Positions 1-4,507 are shown, numbered from the stretch's first letter. The stretch is 5,686 nucleotides of DNA from Acidimicrobiia bacterium (GCA_029934555.1 JAOZMA010000010.1:1-5686), one strand, 5' to 3'. The notes: a model not told the origin generated them from the sequence alone. Numbers and translations: made by a program.

Positions 1-1
1 C

Positions 2-199
2 TCACACGAGGACTGCCAACCGATCGGTGCTGCCGTCAAACTTGCCGGTCTTCGAGGAATTCACTCTCGATCAGCAGCGACACCTGACGGATCCGGTCGT
101 GAATTGGCGTGGTTCCCCGCGAGGTCATCATCGAAGGCACGGCGGGTCGCACCGGACAGGCCGTTCAGTGAGTGGCGGTACCCAGAAGCGAGTGGGTGA
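2..199 (+). CDS. C-terminal part of a possible RES-domain protein (5' end outside the window)
   Basis: A reading frame is open from the left edge to a TGA at 197-199 and encodes about 65 residues. The stretch CQPIGAAVKLAGLRGIHSRS, followed by a short variable part and ELAWFPAR, resembles the end of RES-domain proteins: a helix beginning with a T/C-Q-x-I-G type motif, then G-L/I, a strand with a serine, and a final hydrophobic strand ending in F. RES proteins are NAD-degrading toxins usually paired with an upstream Xre/MbcA-type antitoxin. The catalytic part and any antitoxin would lie to the left and cannot be seen. About 20 residues follow the putative domain. Third-position GC is lower than in the other genes, which could mean an accessory gene or a non-coding frame. 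Two other frames are also open over much of this stretch but encode nothing recognisable. The RES assignment is pattern recognition only. Confidence 0.45.
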   Translation, partial: SHEDCQPIGAAVKLAGLRGIHSRSAATPDGSGRELAWFPARSSSKARRVAPDRPFSEWRYPEASG

Positions 200-208
200 C
201 TCCCGAGA

Positions 209-326
209 TCGTTTGTGTCTAGAACCACACTATTTGTGGTCGTAAGCACAAACGACGGGTCAGGGGGGAGCTTCGGCTATCCCTTGTGCTTAGAACCACC
301 CTGGATGTGGTCGTAGACACAAACGA
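209..326. other. Cloverleaf-capable inverted-repeat structure between convergent genes
   Basis: Two copies of a palindromic repeat lie in tandem, and their arms also pair across copies. The outer stem is a perfect 13 bp (209-221 with 314-326, including GTTTGTGTCTA with TAGACACAAAC). Inside it are three arms: ACCACA 224-229 with TGTGGT 235-240; TAAGCACAA 243-251 with TTGTGCTTA 284-292, enclosing a small AGC-TTCG-GCT hairpin at 269-278; and ACCAC 295-299 with GTGGT 307-311. The element fills the gap between the TGA at 197-199 and the nfo stop at 331-333. It is therefore well placed as a bidirectional terminator or 3'-end stabiliser, though no T-tract follows. The folding is seen directly; the function is inferred. 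Confidence 0.7.
213..263 (+). repeat. Palindromic repeat, copy 1
   Basis: This 51-nt unit matches copy 2 at 42 of 51 positions without gaps; the period is 71 nt. Its core is a dyad of TTGTG, 7 nt, CCAC, 7 nt, GTGG, 7 nt, CACAA (213-251), followed by ACGACGG and TCAG. The arms TTGTG/CACAA and ACCACA/TGTGGT pair within the copy. The intervening arm bases contain one wobble and one C-A mismatch when folded alone. Confidence 0.8.
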
Positions 327-334
327 CGGATCAG
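284..334 (+). repeat. Palindromic repeat, copy 2 (overlaps the nfo stop codon)
   Basis: Same unit and spacing as copy 1: TTGTG 284-288, CCAC 296-299, GTGG 307-310, CACAA 318-322, then ACGACGG and TCAG. The similarity to copy 1 runs through 331-333, which is the nfo stop codon read on the minus strand, so the element abuts or supplies the end of nfo. Compared with copy 1 the left-arm TC becomes CT and the right-arm AG becomes GA. These exchanges restore perfect pairing between copies rather than within a copy. Confidence 0.8.
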
Positions 335-1098
335 AGGCGCTCGCGAAGCCAGGCGATGTCGGCGGCTTGGTCCTCTGCGCCGCCCGGGGTCTCGACGACG
401 ACCGGTGCGTTCGCATCCCGGATCGACCCGAGGATCAGCTCTTCAGGCATCTCACCCTTCCCGAAGTTGGCGTGCCGATCCCTGTGGCTCCCGAACGGGT
501 CGCGCGAATCGTTGGCGTGTACGAGGGCGATCCCACCGGTGTACTGCGTGATCCGTTCGACCGCCGTCTCCAGATCGGCTCCGGCCGCCCAGGTGTGGCA
601 CGTGTCGAGACACACGCCGACGTTGAAGTCGCCGATCGCTGCCCACAGCGGTCCGTAGTTGTCGAGGTCCTGCATCACTGTGTTTCCCTTGCCTGCCGTG
701 TTCTCGACCAGGACCGGCACCGTGACGTCGAACGAGTCGAGCGCCTTGAACCAACGCTCGAACCCGACGTCGACGTCCTCGTCTGCACCGACGCTTCCGC
801 CGTGAACGATGACGCCCTTCGCTCCGATCAGAGCGGAGGCTTCGACCGTCTGGGCGAGCATCTTGCGCGACGGGATCCGTACCCGGTTGTTCGGCGAGGC
901 GAGATTCACGAGATAGGGAGCGTGAACGTAAATGTCGATGGCCGCTTCGCGGAGCTGCTCGGCGTCGGCTCTCGGAACCGGCTTCTTCCATGCCTGCGGG
1001 TTGGAGACGAAGATCTGGACGACGTCGGCGTCCCTGACCGCTGCCTCCCCTATCGGGTCTGCCGCCGGAACATGGGCTCCGATCTTGAGATCAGTCAT
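331..1098 (-). CDS. nfo: Deoxyribonuclease IV (endonuclease IV, AP endonuclease family 2)
   Basis: This 255-aa enzyme should cleave DNA 5' of abasic sites in base-excision repair, using a tri-metal (usually zinc) centre in a TIM barrel. Nine metal-ligand positions are recognisable: H59 (VHAPYLVNLA), H99 (VIVHGGS), E132 (VENTAGKGNT), D165 and H168 (CLDTCHTWAAG), H194 (VHANDS), D207 and H209 (GSHRDRHANFGKG) and E236 (VVETPG). The length is close to the usual 260-285 aa and the N-terminal LKIGAHV strand is intact. The frame stays open upstream to 1230, but ATG 1098 is chosen because a GAGGAG lies 7 nt before it and the family begins here. It overlaps the preceding gene by 8 bp (1091-1098), so it is probably translationally coupled and is the third gene of the pyrE operon. 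Its stop lies inside a palindromic repeat. Confidence 0.96.
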   Translation of the reverse strand: MTDLKIGAHVPAADPIGEAAVRDADVVQIFVSNPQAWKKPVPRADAEQLREAAIDIYVHAPYLVNLASPNNRVRIPSRKMLAQTVEASALIGAKGVIVHGGSVGADEDVDVGFERWFKALDSFDVTVPVLVENTAGKGNTVMQDLDNYGPLWAAIGDFNVGVCLDTCHTWAAGADLETAVERITQYTGGIALVHANDSRDPFGSHRDRHANFGKGEMPEELILGSIRDANAPVVVETPGGAEDQAADIAWLRERL

Positions 1099-1675
1099 CT
1101 TGCATCTCCTCTTCCGTTGCGAGCCGATGCGCTTGCTCGAGTGCGATGCCGGCATGGATCGTGACTTCCCCGATGGGCTTCTCCCAGCCCGTGGCGTCGA
1201 TCTGCAGACGGTTGCCGTCCCACGATGCACCCCATGGTTCAGAGGGAAGTCCCTCCGGATCGATGAAGTCGATCACGAGGACGTCATACGGGGACCCGCC
1301 GTCCGGATCCCTCTCCGCTGCGCAGTAGACGCCGTTGATGGCATTCCAGGACACGAAGACCGGCTCGTCACCGGGTGCTCCGACATCGATGACCATCCCG
1401 TCCTCTCGAATCATGAGGACCGGCGTGCGTCGGATCAGCGAGGTCACGGCGTACCCGAAGAGACCGACACCGCCGACGAGCATGAACGCTCCCCACACGT
1501 AGTCGGACCGTCTCTGGTTCCGTCCTTTGGAGGTGATCTCGTCGTTGTAGGTGTCAGGGGGTGTCGATACCCAGTGGCCCCACATGACGTCGACGGCCCC
1601 GACCATCAAGAACAGGCCGACGAGTCCGAACAGGAACAGTCGGATGGGTGATCGATCGACTCGGAGCAGATTCAC
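1091..1675 (-). CDS. Membrane protein with two TM segments and a possible PH-like domain, function unknown
   Basis: I do not recognise a named family for this 194-aa protein. Two hydrophobic segments are visible, at about residues 11-30 (IRLFLFGLVGLFLMVGAVDV) and 60-80, separated by a polar loop of about 30 residues. After an RR pair at 82-83 the remainder (about 84-190) is soluble. The pattern PVLMIREDGMVIDVG followed by VFVSWNAINGV and later VLVIDFID is what bacterial PH-like domains on membrane proteins often show (strand, turn with a DG, then a W-x-x-I strand). The start is GTG 1675, whose last two bases form part of the pyrE TGA, giving a 4-bp GTGA overlap. The 3' end overlaps nfo by 8 bp and contains its ribosome-binding site, encoded within the EEE stretch near the C terminus. 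The position implies co-expression with pyrE and nfo. A role in either pathway is not shown. Confidence 0.8.
   Translation of the reverse strand: MNLLRVDRSPIRLFLFGLVGLFLMVGAVDVMWGHWVSTPPDTYNDEITSKGRNQRRSDYVWGAFMLVGGVGLFGYAVTSLIRRTPVLMIREDGMVIDVGAPGDEPVFVSWNAINGVYCAAERDPDGGSPYDVLVIDFIDPEGLPSEPWGASWDGNRLQIDATGWEKPIGEVTIHAGIALEQAHRLATEEEMQDD
1106..1111 (-). promoter_or_regulatory. Ribosome-binding site fixing the nfo start
   Basis: GAGGAG on the minus strand lies 7 nt before ATG 1098, inside the coding end of the preceding membrane-protein gene. It supports ATG 1098 over the upstream in-frame starts reaching to 1230, which would overlap that gene by up to 140 bp. Confidence 0.75.
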
Positions 1676-2232
1676 TTTTCTACCCCCAGGTCTCGTGGAG
1701 TGATGAGCGCCAAGTATGGGATTCCCGCCGCCGCAACTTTGGCCGCCGCAACTCCGCTGCTTCGATCAACGAGCGTGATCACCTGGGCGATCCTGACTCC
1801 AGCATCGGAGAGCGCATCGATCGCTTCGAACATGGCCGAACCGGTGGTCGTCGTGTCCTCGAGAACGGCGACGATGTCATCCGGCCCAACAGGGCCGACG
1901 AGGCGTCCGCCCATGCCGTGCCCCTTTGCTTCCTTCCTGACCGAGAACGCGCGCAGCGGCCGACCGGCCGATGCTCCCGCCATCGCTGCGGCCACGGCGA
2001 TCGGATCGGCGCCCATCGTCAGACCGCCGACCGCTACGACTTCCGGGGTGAGAACGTCGAGGACCGCCTCCCCCACCGCGATCGCTCCCTCTCCATCGAA
2101 CGTCGTTTGGCGTGCGTCGATGTACCAGTCGGAGACGGCGCCGGAACGCAGTGTGAACGGCCCGTCGGTCCGAACGGCGTGGGCTTTGAGGTGTTCGACG
2201 AGCCGTTGTTTGGATGCTGATTCGGGGTTCAA
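1672..2232 (-). CDS. pyrE: Orotate phosphoribosyltransferase
   Basis: This 186-aa enzyme converts orotate and PRPP to orotidine 5'-monophosphate, the fifth step of de novo UMP synthesis, in the cytoplasm. The type I phosphoribosyltransferase PRPP loop is clear at residues 121-134 (VAVLEDTTTTGSA, acidic pair E125-D126). The flexible catalytic loop with R99, K100, K103 and H105 (SVRKEAKGHGMGG) is also present. The N-terminal part has the family pattern F-T-L-R-S-G followed by S-x-W-Y-I-D (26-39). The length is slightly short, as in many actinobacterial and archaeal forms. The start is TTG 2232, supported by AGGA 6 nt upstream; no ATG fits better. It is the first gene of a three-gene operon and overlaps the next gene by 4 bp. 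OMP decarboxylase and the other pyr genes are not in the window. Confidence 0.94.
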   Translation of the reverse strand: MNPESASKQRLVEHLKAHAVRTDGPFTLRSGAVSDWYIDARQTTFDGEGAIAVGEAVLDVLTPEVVAVGGLTMGADPIAVAAAMAGASAGRPLRAFSVRKEAKGHGMGGRLVGPVGPDDIVAVLEDTTTTGSAMFEAIDALSDAGVRIAQVITLVDRSSGVAAAKVAAAGIPYLALITPRDLGVEK

Positions 2233-2238
2233 AGAAAT

Positions 2239-2242
2239 TCCT
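2239..2242 (-). promoter_or_regulatory. Ribosome-binding site for the TTG start of pyrE
   Basis: On the minus strand the leader reads TAGGA, then six bases, then TTG. AGGA at 2242-2239 is the only Shine-Dalgarno-like sequence near the N terminus, and it decides for TTG 2232 as the start. Confidence 0.6.
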
Positions 2243-2254
2243 ACAAATCGCTCA

Positions 2255-2283
2255 AGGAATACTGATCGGTGGTCGATACGTTA
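2255..2283 (-). promoter_or_regulatory. Possible pyrE promoter
   Basis: Minus-strand TTAACG and TATTCC are separated by 17 nt and lie just before the pyrE ribosome-binding site. The match to TTGACA/TATAAT is partial (4 of 6 and 3 of 6). It is the best pair I see in the divergent gap, but it is weak. Confidence 0.25.
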
Positions 2284-2320
2284 ATCAGACAGGATGCCTT
2301 CCTACCTCCCGTCTAAGCCC

Positions 2321-2393
2321 GAACCGGGGACCGCCGCAAGGCGGTCTTTGGTTCGTCTGGGGTCAACTGCCCCCTGCACCGCACTCCGGGGGC
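2321..2393 (+). other. Strong GCAA-capped hairpin plus adjacent G/C hairpin in the pyrE/phosphatase intergenic gap
   Basis: Bases 2321-2335 pair with 2340-2354 across a GCAA loop: 15 consecutive pairs in plus-strand RNA, of which three (2326-2328 with 2347-2349) are G-U. In minus-strand RNA those three become A-C mismatches, so the fold favours a plus-strand transcript. A second stem pairs GCCCCC 2369-2374 with GGGGGC 2388-2393. GCAA is a GNRA-type tetraloop, typical of stable RNA. It resembles no riboswitch, tRNA, SRP RNA or tmRNA motif I can recall, and no T-tract follows either hairpin. It may be an unrecognised small RNA or leader. Confidence 0.45.
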
Positions 2394-2429
2394 TCCGACT
2401 GACCGACTCCAACCGCTTGAGCAGCGTCC

Positions 2430-2435
2430 TATCGT
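2430..2435 (+). promoter_or_regulatory. -10 box for leaderless transcription of the phosphatase gene
   Basis: TATCGT fits TANNNT and ends exactly 7 nt before ATG 2443. Transcription would therefore begin at or next to the A of the start codon. There is no Shine-Dalgarno sequence before this ATG. No good -35 hexamer is seen at the expected distance, which is common for such actinobacterial promoters. Confidence 0.45.
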
Positions 2436-2442
2436 CCAGTTG

Positions 2443-3126
2443 ATGGAACTCATCTTCATTCGTCATGGACAGCCGGCGTGGAGTGTCGAAGGGCTGACGC
2501 AGCCCAACCCATTCCTCACAGGGATCGGCCGGGAACAATCAGAGCTCGGTGCGCAACGGATCTTCGATGGCGATCATCCGCTGACAGAACTCGTTGTATC
2601 ACCCGCTCTTCGATCACAACAGACGGCAGAGCCGATCGCCCGACTCACTGGTCTGCCGATCGAAACCGTCGACGATCTCGTCGAGATCAAGATGCCCGAC
2701 TGGACCGGCAAACTCGAAGAGACGGTACGAAGCATCTTTCGTGACGCCCAGCATCGGTCCCCGGAGGAGTGGTGGGACGGACTCGAAGGAGGAGAGTCAT
2801 TTCGCGATTTCCACGACCGGGTTACGAATGCTCTTCTCGGCGTTCTCGCAGGGCGAGGTGTGCGCCCGGACCCGGACCGCGAGCACCTCTGGCTCGTCGA
2901 CGATCCCGATCAGCGGATCGCCATCGTGGCCCACGGCGGAACGAACGCCGTCGCGATCGGATTCCTGCTTGGAGCAGCTCCGACACCGTGGGAGTGGGAG
3001 CGATTCATCCTCTATCACGCATCGTTCGCGAGGCTCCGTGCGGTCCCCCTCGGTGGGGAGCACGTCTGGTCTCTCCGCACGTTCAACGACAGGGAGCATC
3101 TGCCTCTCGATCTCCGAACCCGCTGA
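2443..3126 (+). CDS. Histidine phosphatase family protein (phosphoglycerate mutase-like)
   Basis: This 227-aa protein belongs to the branch 1 histidine phosphatase superfamily. The signature is at the N terminus: R7-H8-G9 in LIFIRHGQ, where H8 would carry the phosphohistidine. Other catalytic elements are R57 in SPALRSQQTA, the general acid E81 in DLVEIKMPDW, and the second histidine H164 in IVAHGGTNA. The substrate cannot be read from the sequence. Dedicated phosphoglycerate mutases are somewhat longer and have different flanking motifs, so a broad-specificity phosphatase or a phosphatase of a small metabolite is more likely. A TTG lies directly before the ATG, but ATG 2443 is preferred because family members begin M-x-L-I-F-I-R-H-G and because the -10 box lies 7 nt upstream. 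It diverges from pyrE and converges on the isoprenyl transferase with only 15 bp between stop codons. Confidence 0.9.
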   Translation: MELIFIRHGQPAWSVEGLTQPNPFLTGIGREQSELGAQRIFDGDHPLTELVVSPALRSQQTAEPIARLTGLPIETVDDLVEIKMPDWTGKLEETVRSIFRDAQHRSPEEWWDGLEGGESFRDFHDRVTNALLGVLAGRGVRPDPDREHLWLVDDPDQRIAIVAHGGTNAVAIGFLLGAAPTPWEWERFILYHASFARLRAVPLGGEHVWSLRTFNDREHLPLDLRTR

Positions 3127-3132
3127 GCGGGT
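3118..3132. terminator. Possible bidirectional hairpin at the convergent gene ends
   Basis: ACCCGC 3118-3123 and GCGGGT 3127-3132 form a perfect 6-bp stem whose three-base loop is the TGA stop codon of the phosphatase gene. It lies between two convergent genes 15 bp apart. No T-rich tract follows in either direction, so this is at best a weak intrinsic terminator. Confidence 0.35.
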
Positions 3133-3141
3133 CAAGCACCC

Positions 3142-3918
3142 CTATTTGCCGTAGCGGCGGGTTCTCCTGGTGAAGTCGCGCAGCGCCCGGAGGAAATCGA
3201 CGTAGCGAAACGCCGGCCAGTAGACGTCGACGAAGGCGTACTCGGCATAGGCGGACTGCCACAACAGGAACCCGGAGAGCCTCGCCTCACCCGAAGTCCG
3301 GATGACGAGGTCTGGATCCGGGAGCCCGGCTGTGTAGAGGTTTGAAGCGATTCCGTCGGCATCGATGCGATCCGCCAGATTGTCAGTGCCTTCGGCAGCG
3401 AGCTTCGCCACGAGATCTTTCACTGCATCAACGATCTCCTGTCGCCCTCCGTAGGCAAGGGCGATCGTCACCCTTCGATCACCGCTCGGCATGCGCTCCT
3501 CGAGTCGTTTCGCCGCCTCCTGGAGATCGGCGGGCAGGCGGTCCAGGCTCCCGATGAACCGCACTTCCACATCGTGCTCGGTCGAAGCGCTCGGGATCTC
3601 TTCGAACAGCTCCATCAGAACCTCGTAGTACGGCAGGAGCTCCTCGTCCGGCCGTTCGAGATTCTCTTTCGACAACAGCCAACAGGTCACGGCCGGGATA
3701 CCGAGCTCGTTAGACCAATTGAGGAACTCGACGAACTTCGCCATCCCGACGCGATATGACGCCTGATAGTCGGGGAGTCCCTCACTCCTGGCGTAGCGAC
3801 GATGCCCGTCGTGGATGACGCCGATGTGGCGCGGAAGACGGTCCCTGTCGAGCGTGGCAAGCAGCCGGTCTTCGTAGAACCGATAGAGCGGTCGAATGGC
3901 TGCTTCGCGATATCCCAT
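3142..3918 (-). CDS. Short-chain Z-isoprenyl diphosphate synthase (UppS-like isoprenyl transferase, Rv1086 type)
   Basis: This 258-aa cis-prenyltransferase should condense isopentenyl diphosphate onto an allylic diphosphate, feeding polyprenyl-phosphate lipid carriers for cell-wall synthesis. The C-terminal third is very close to mycobacterial Rv1086, the Z,E-farnesyl diphosphate synthase: PDPDLVIRTSGE (200-211), RLSGFLLWQSAYAE (213-226), then WPAFRYVDFLRALRDF. R207, R213 and S215 are the diphosphate-binding residues. The N-terminal P-loop-like motif reads HDGHRRYAR (36-44) where UppS has MDGNGRWA and Rv1086 has CDGNRRWAR. The aspartate D37 is kept but N becomes H39 and W becomes Y42. The STEN motif is SKEN (83-86). 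ATG 3918 is chosen because the family starts about 30 residues before this motif; the frame is open upstream but unlike the family. A TACCAT box lies 9 nt before the ATG and no strong ribosome-binding site is seen. The product chain length is inferred from the Rv1086 likeness. Confidence 0.92.
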   Translation of the reverse strand: MGYREAAIRPLYRFYEDRLLATLDRDRLPRHIGVIHDGHRRYARSEGLPDYQASYRVGMAKFVEFLNWSNELGIPAVTCWLLSKENLERPDEELLPYYEVLMELFEEIPSASTEHDVEVRFIGSLDRLPADLQEAAKRLEERMPSGDRRVTIALAYGGRQEIVDAVKDLVAKLAAEGTDNLADRIDADGIASNLYTAGLPDPDLVIRTSGEARLSGFLLWQSAYAEYAFVDVYWPAFRYVDFLRALRDFTRRTRRYGK

Positions 3919-3927
3919 GCGGGTCTC

Positions 3928-3933
3928 ATGGTA
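3928..3933 (-). promoter_or_regulatory. Possible -10 box for near-leaderless isoprenyl transferase mRNA
   Basis: Minus-strand TACCAT fits TANNNT and ends 9 nt before ATG 3918, which would leave a leader of only a few bases. The absence of a Shine-Dalgarno sequence is consistent, but a single hexamer match is weak evidence. Confidence 0.25.
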
Positions 3934-3998
3934 GGGGCGGACGGCGGGTGCACACTGCGGTCGCGACCGTGGCAACATAGAACGCGTTTGGGGGAGAG

Positions 3999-4004
3999 AG
4001 GAGG
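3999..4004 (+). promoter_or_regulatory. Ribosome-binding site deciding the GTG start at 4013
   Basis: AGGAGG lies 8 nt before GTG 4013 and 14 nt before the in-frame ATG 4019, so GTG is the better start. A perfect hairpin, GGCCAC 4003-4008 with GTGGCC 4013-4018 and loop CACC, would cover the end of this site and the GTG. Confidence 0.65.
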
Positions 4005-4012
4005 CCACCACC

Positions 4013-4411
4013 GTGGCCATGACCGAAGAACACAAGGCGGCGCTTGCTCAGGGTCGTCGCGAGTCGAAGGCGATCAAGAGATATCTCGAGGCGATCTCCG
4101 TTCCGAAACGACGGGGACGTCCCGTGACGCCGGAGACACTCGAGATGAAGATCGAGGTACTCGACGAGAAGGTGCGCTCCGAGAGGGACCCGCTCTCCCG
4201 CGTTGATCTGATCCAAGCACGGCTCGACGCCCAGACCGCACTCGAACAGATGACCGCCGTGGTCGACATGGACATCCTCGAACCCGGGTTCATCGAGCAC
4301 GTGGCGTCCTACTCGAAACGGAAGGGCATCAGCTGGGCAGCGTGGCGCGAAGCCGGTGTCCCTGCGAGCGTCCTGGCAGCTGCCGGAGTGAAACGAACCA
4401 GGAGGGGCTGA
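4013..4411 (+). CDS. Conserved actinobacterial-type protein of unknown function, basic and helical
   Basis: This 132-aa protein has no function I can name; small proteins of this pattern occur in Actinobacteria. The N-terminal helix (about 3-28, EEHKAALAQGRRESKAIKRY) leads into a basic KRRGRP stretch (32-37) that looks like the core of an AT-hook, hinting at nucleic-acid binding. The middle (about 39-85) is charged and probably forms a helical hairpin, with E/R/K-rich heptad-like spacing. The C-terminal part contains GISWAAWREAGVPASVLAAAG (105-125), a compact helix-turn-helix-like stretch with two tryptophans, and ends in the basic KRTRRG. There are no membrane segments or signal peptide. It starts at GTG 4013 with a strong AGGAGG; ATG 4019 is the alternative and would remove two residues. 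It diverges from the isoprenyl transferase with a 94-bp gap, and a palindromic repeat follows its stop. The AT-hook reading is a suggestion only. Confidence 0.85.
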   Translation: MAMTEEHKAALAQGRRESKAIKRYLEAISVPKRRGRPVTPETLEMKIEVLDEKVRSERDPLSRVDLIQARLDAQTALEQMTAVVDMDILEPGFIEHVASYSKRKGISWAAWREAGVPASVLAAAGVKRTRRG

Positions 4412-4424
4412 TCGTCCTCATCGG

Positions 4425-4469
4425 TTGTGCCTCCAGCCACCTCCACGGTGGCCCCAAGCACAAGCGACG
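4425..4469 (+). repeat. Palindromic repeat, copy 3
   Basis: This diverged copy keeps the same geometry as copies 1 and 2 without gaps: TTGTG 4425-4429, CCAC 4437-4440, GTGG 4448-4451, CACAA 4459-4463, each separated by 7 nt, then GCGACG. It folds alone into TTGTGC/GCACAA and GCCACC/GGTGGC stems with an internal loop and a 5-nt apex. It begins 14 nt after the stop codon of the 132-aa gene, which suits a 3'-end or terminator role. A further TTGTG at 4480-4484 can pair as CTTGTG with CACAAG 4459-4464, but no complete fourth copy follows it. Confidence 0.7.
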
Positions 4470-4479
4470 CAATCGGGGC

Positions 4480-4507
4480 TTGTGTTCGTTCAGTCCGTCG
4501 GTACTCT
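4480..4507 (+). promoter_or_regulatory. Promoter for leaderless transcription of the hemolysin III gene
   Basis: TTGTGT (4480-4485) and TACTCT (4502-4507) are separated by 16 nt. The -10 box ends exactly 7 nt before ATG 4515, placing the transcript start at or next to the start codon. No Shine-Dalgarno sequence precedes the ATG. The -35-like hexamer lies immediately after palindromic repeat copy 3. Confidence 0.45.

Noticed and set aside
211..326. Repeats read as an integron attC site or a CRISPR array
   Set aside because: attC sites need RYYYAAC and GTTRRRY cores in the opposite arrangement, which are absent; only two tandem units occur, with a 20-nt gap, and there is no set of spacers.
286..1164. 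Plus-strand open frame of 292 codons opposite nfo
   Set aside because: It is antisense to a gene with all endonuclease IV metal ligands, encodes no recognisable motif, and is the usual long shadow frame of GC-rich DNA.
1099..1230. N-terminal extension of 44 residues on endonuclease IV
   Set aside because: It is arginine/serine-rich and lies over the real 3' end of the membrane-protein gene; ATG 1098 has a good ribosome-binding site.
1648..2284. Plus-strand open frames of about 190 codons opposite pyrE
   Set aside because: They are antisense to a clear phosphoribosyltransferase; their products are low-complexity R/S/T-rich and match no family.
2281..2400. Known riboswitch, tRNA, SRP RNA or PyrR-binding leader in the pyrE upstream gap
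   Set aside because: I looked for T-loop/anticodon layout, SRP domain IV, cobalamin, TPP and c-di-GMP motifs and a PyrR hairpin on both strands and found none that fit.
2302..2538. Minus-strand 78-codon frame crossing the intergenic gap and the 5' end of the phosphatase gene
   Set aside because: It overlaps the N-terminal RHG coding region by about 100 bp, has no ribosome-binding site that I can see and no motif; the hairpin better explains this gap.
3919..4035. N-terminal extension of 39 residues on the isoprenyl transferase
   Set aside because: The extension is unlike the family, overlaps the start and ribosome-binding site of the divergent 132-aa gene, and ATG 3918 gives the usual distance to the first motif.
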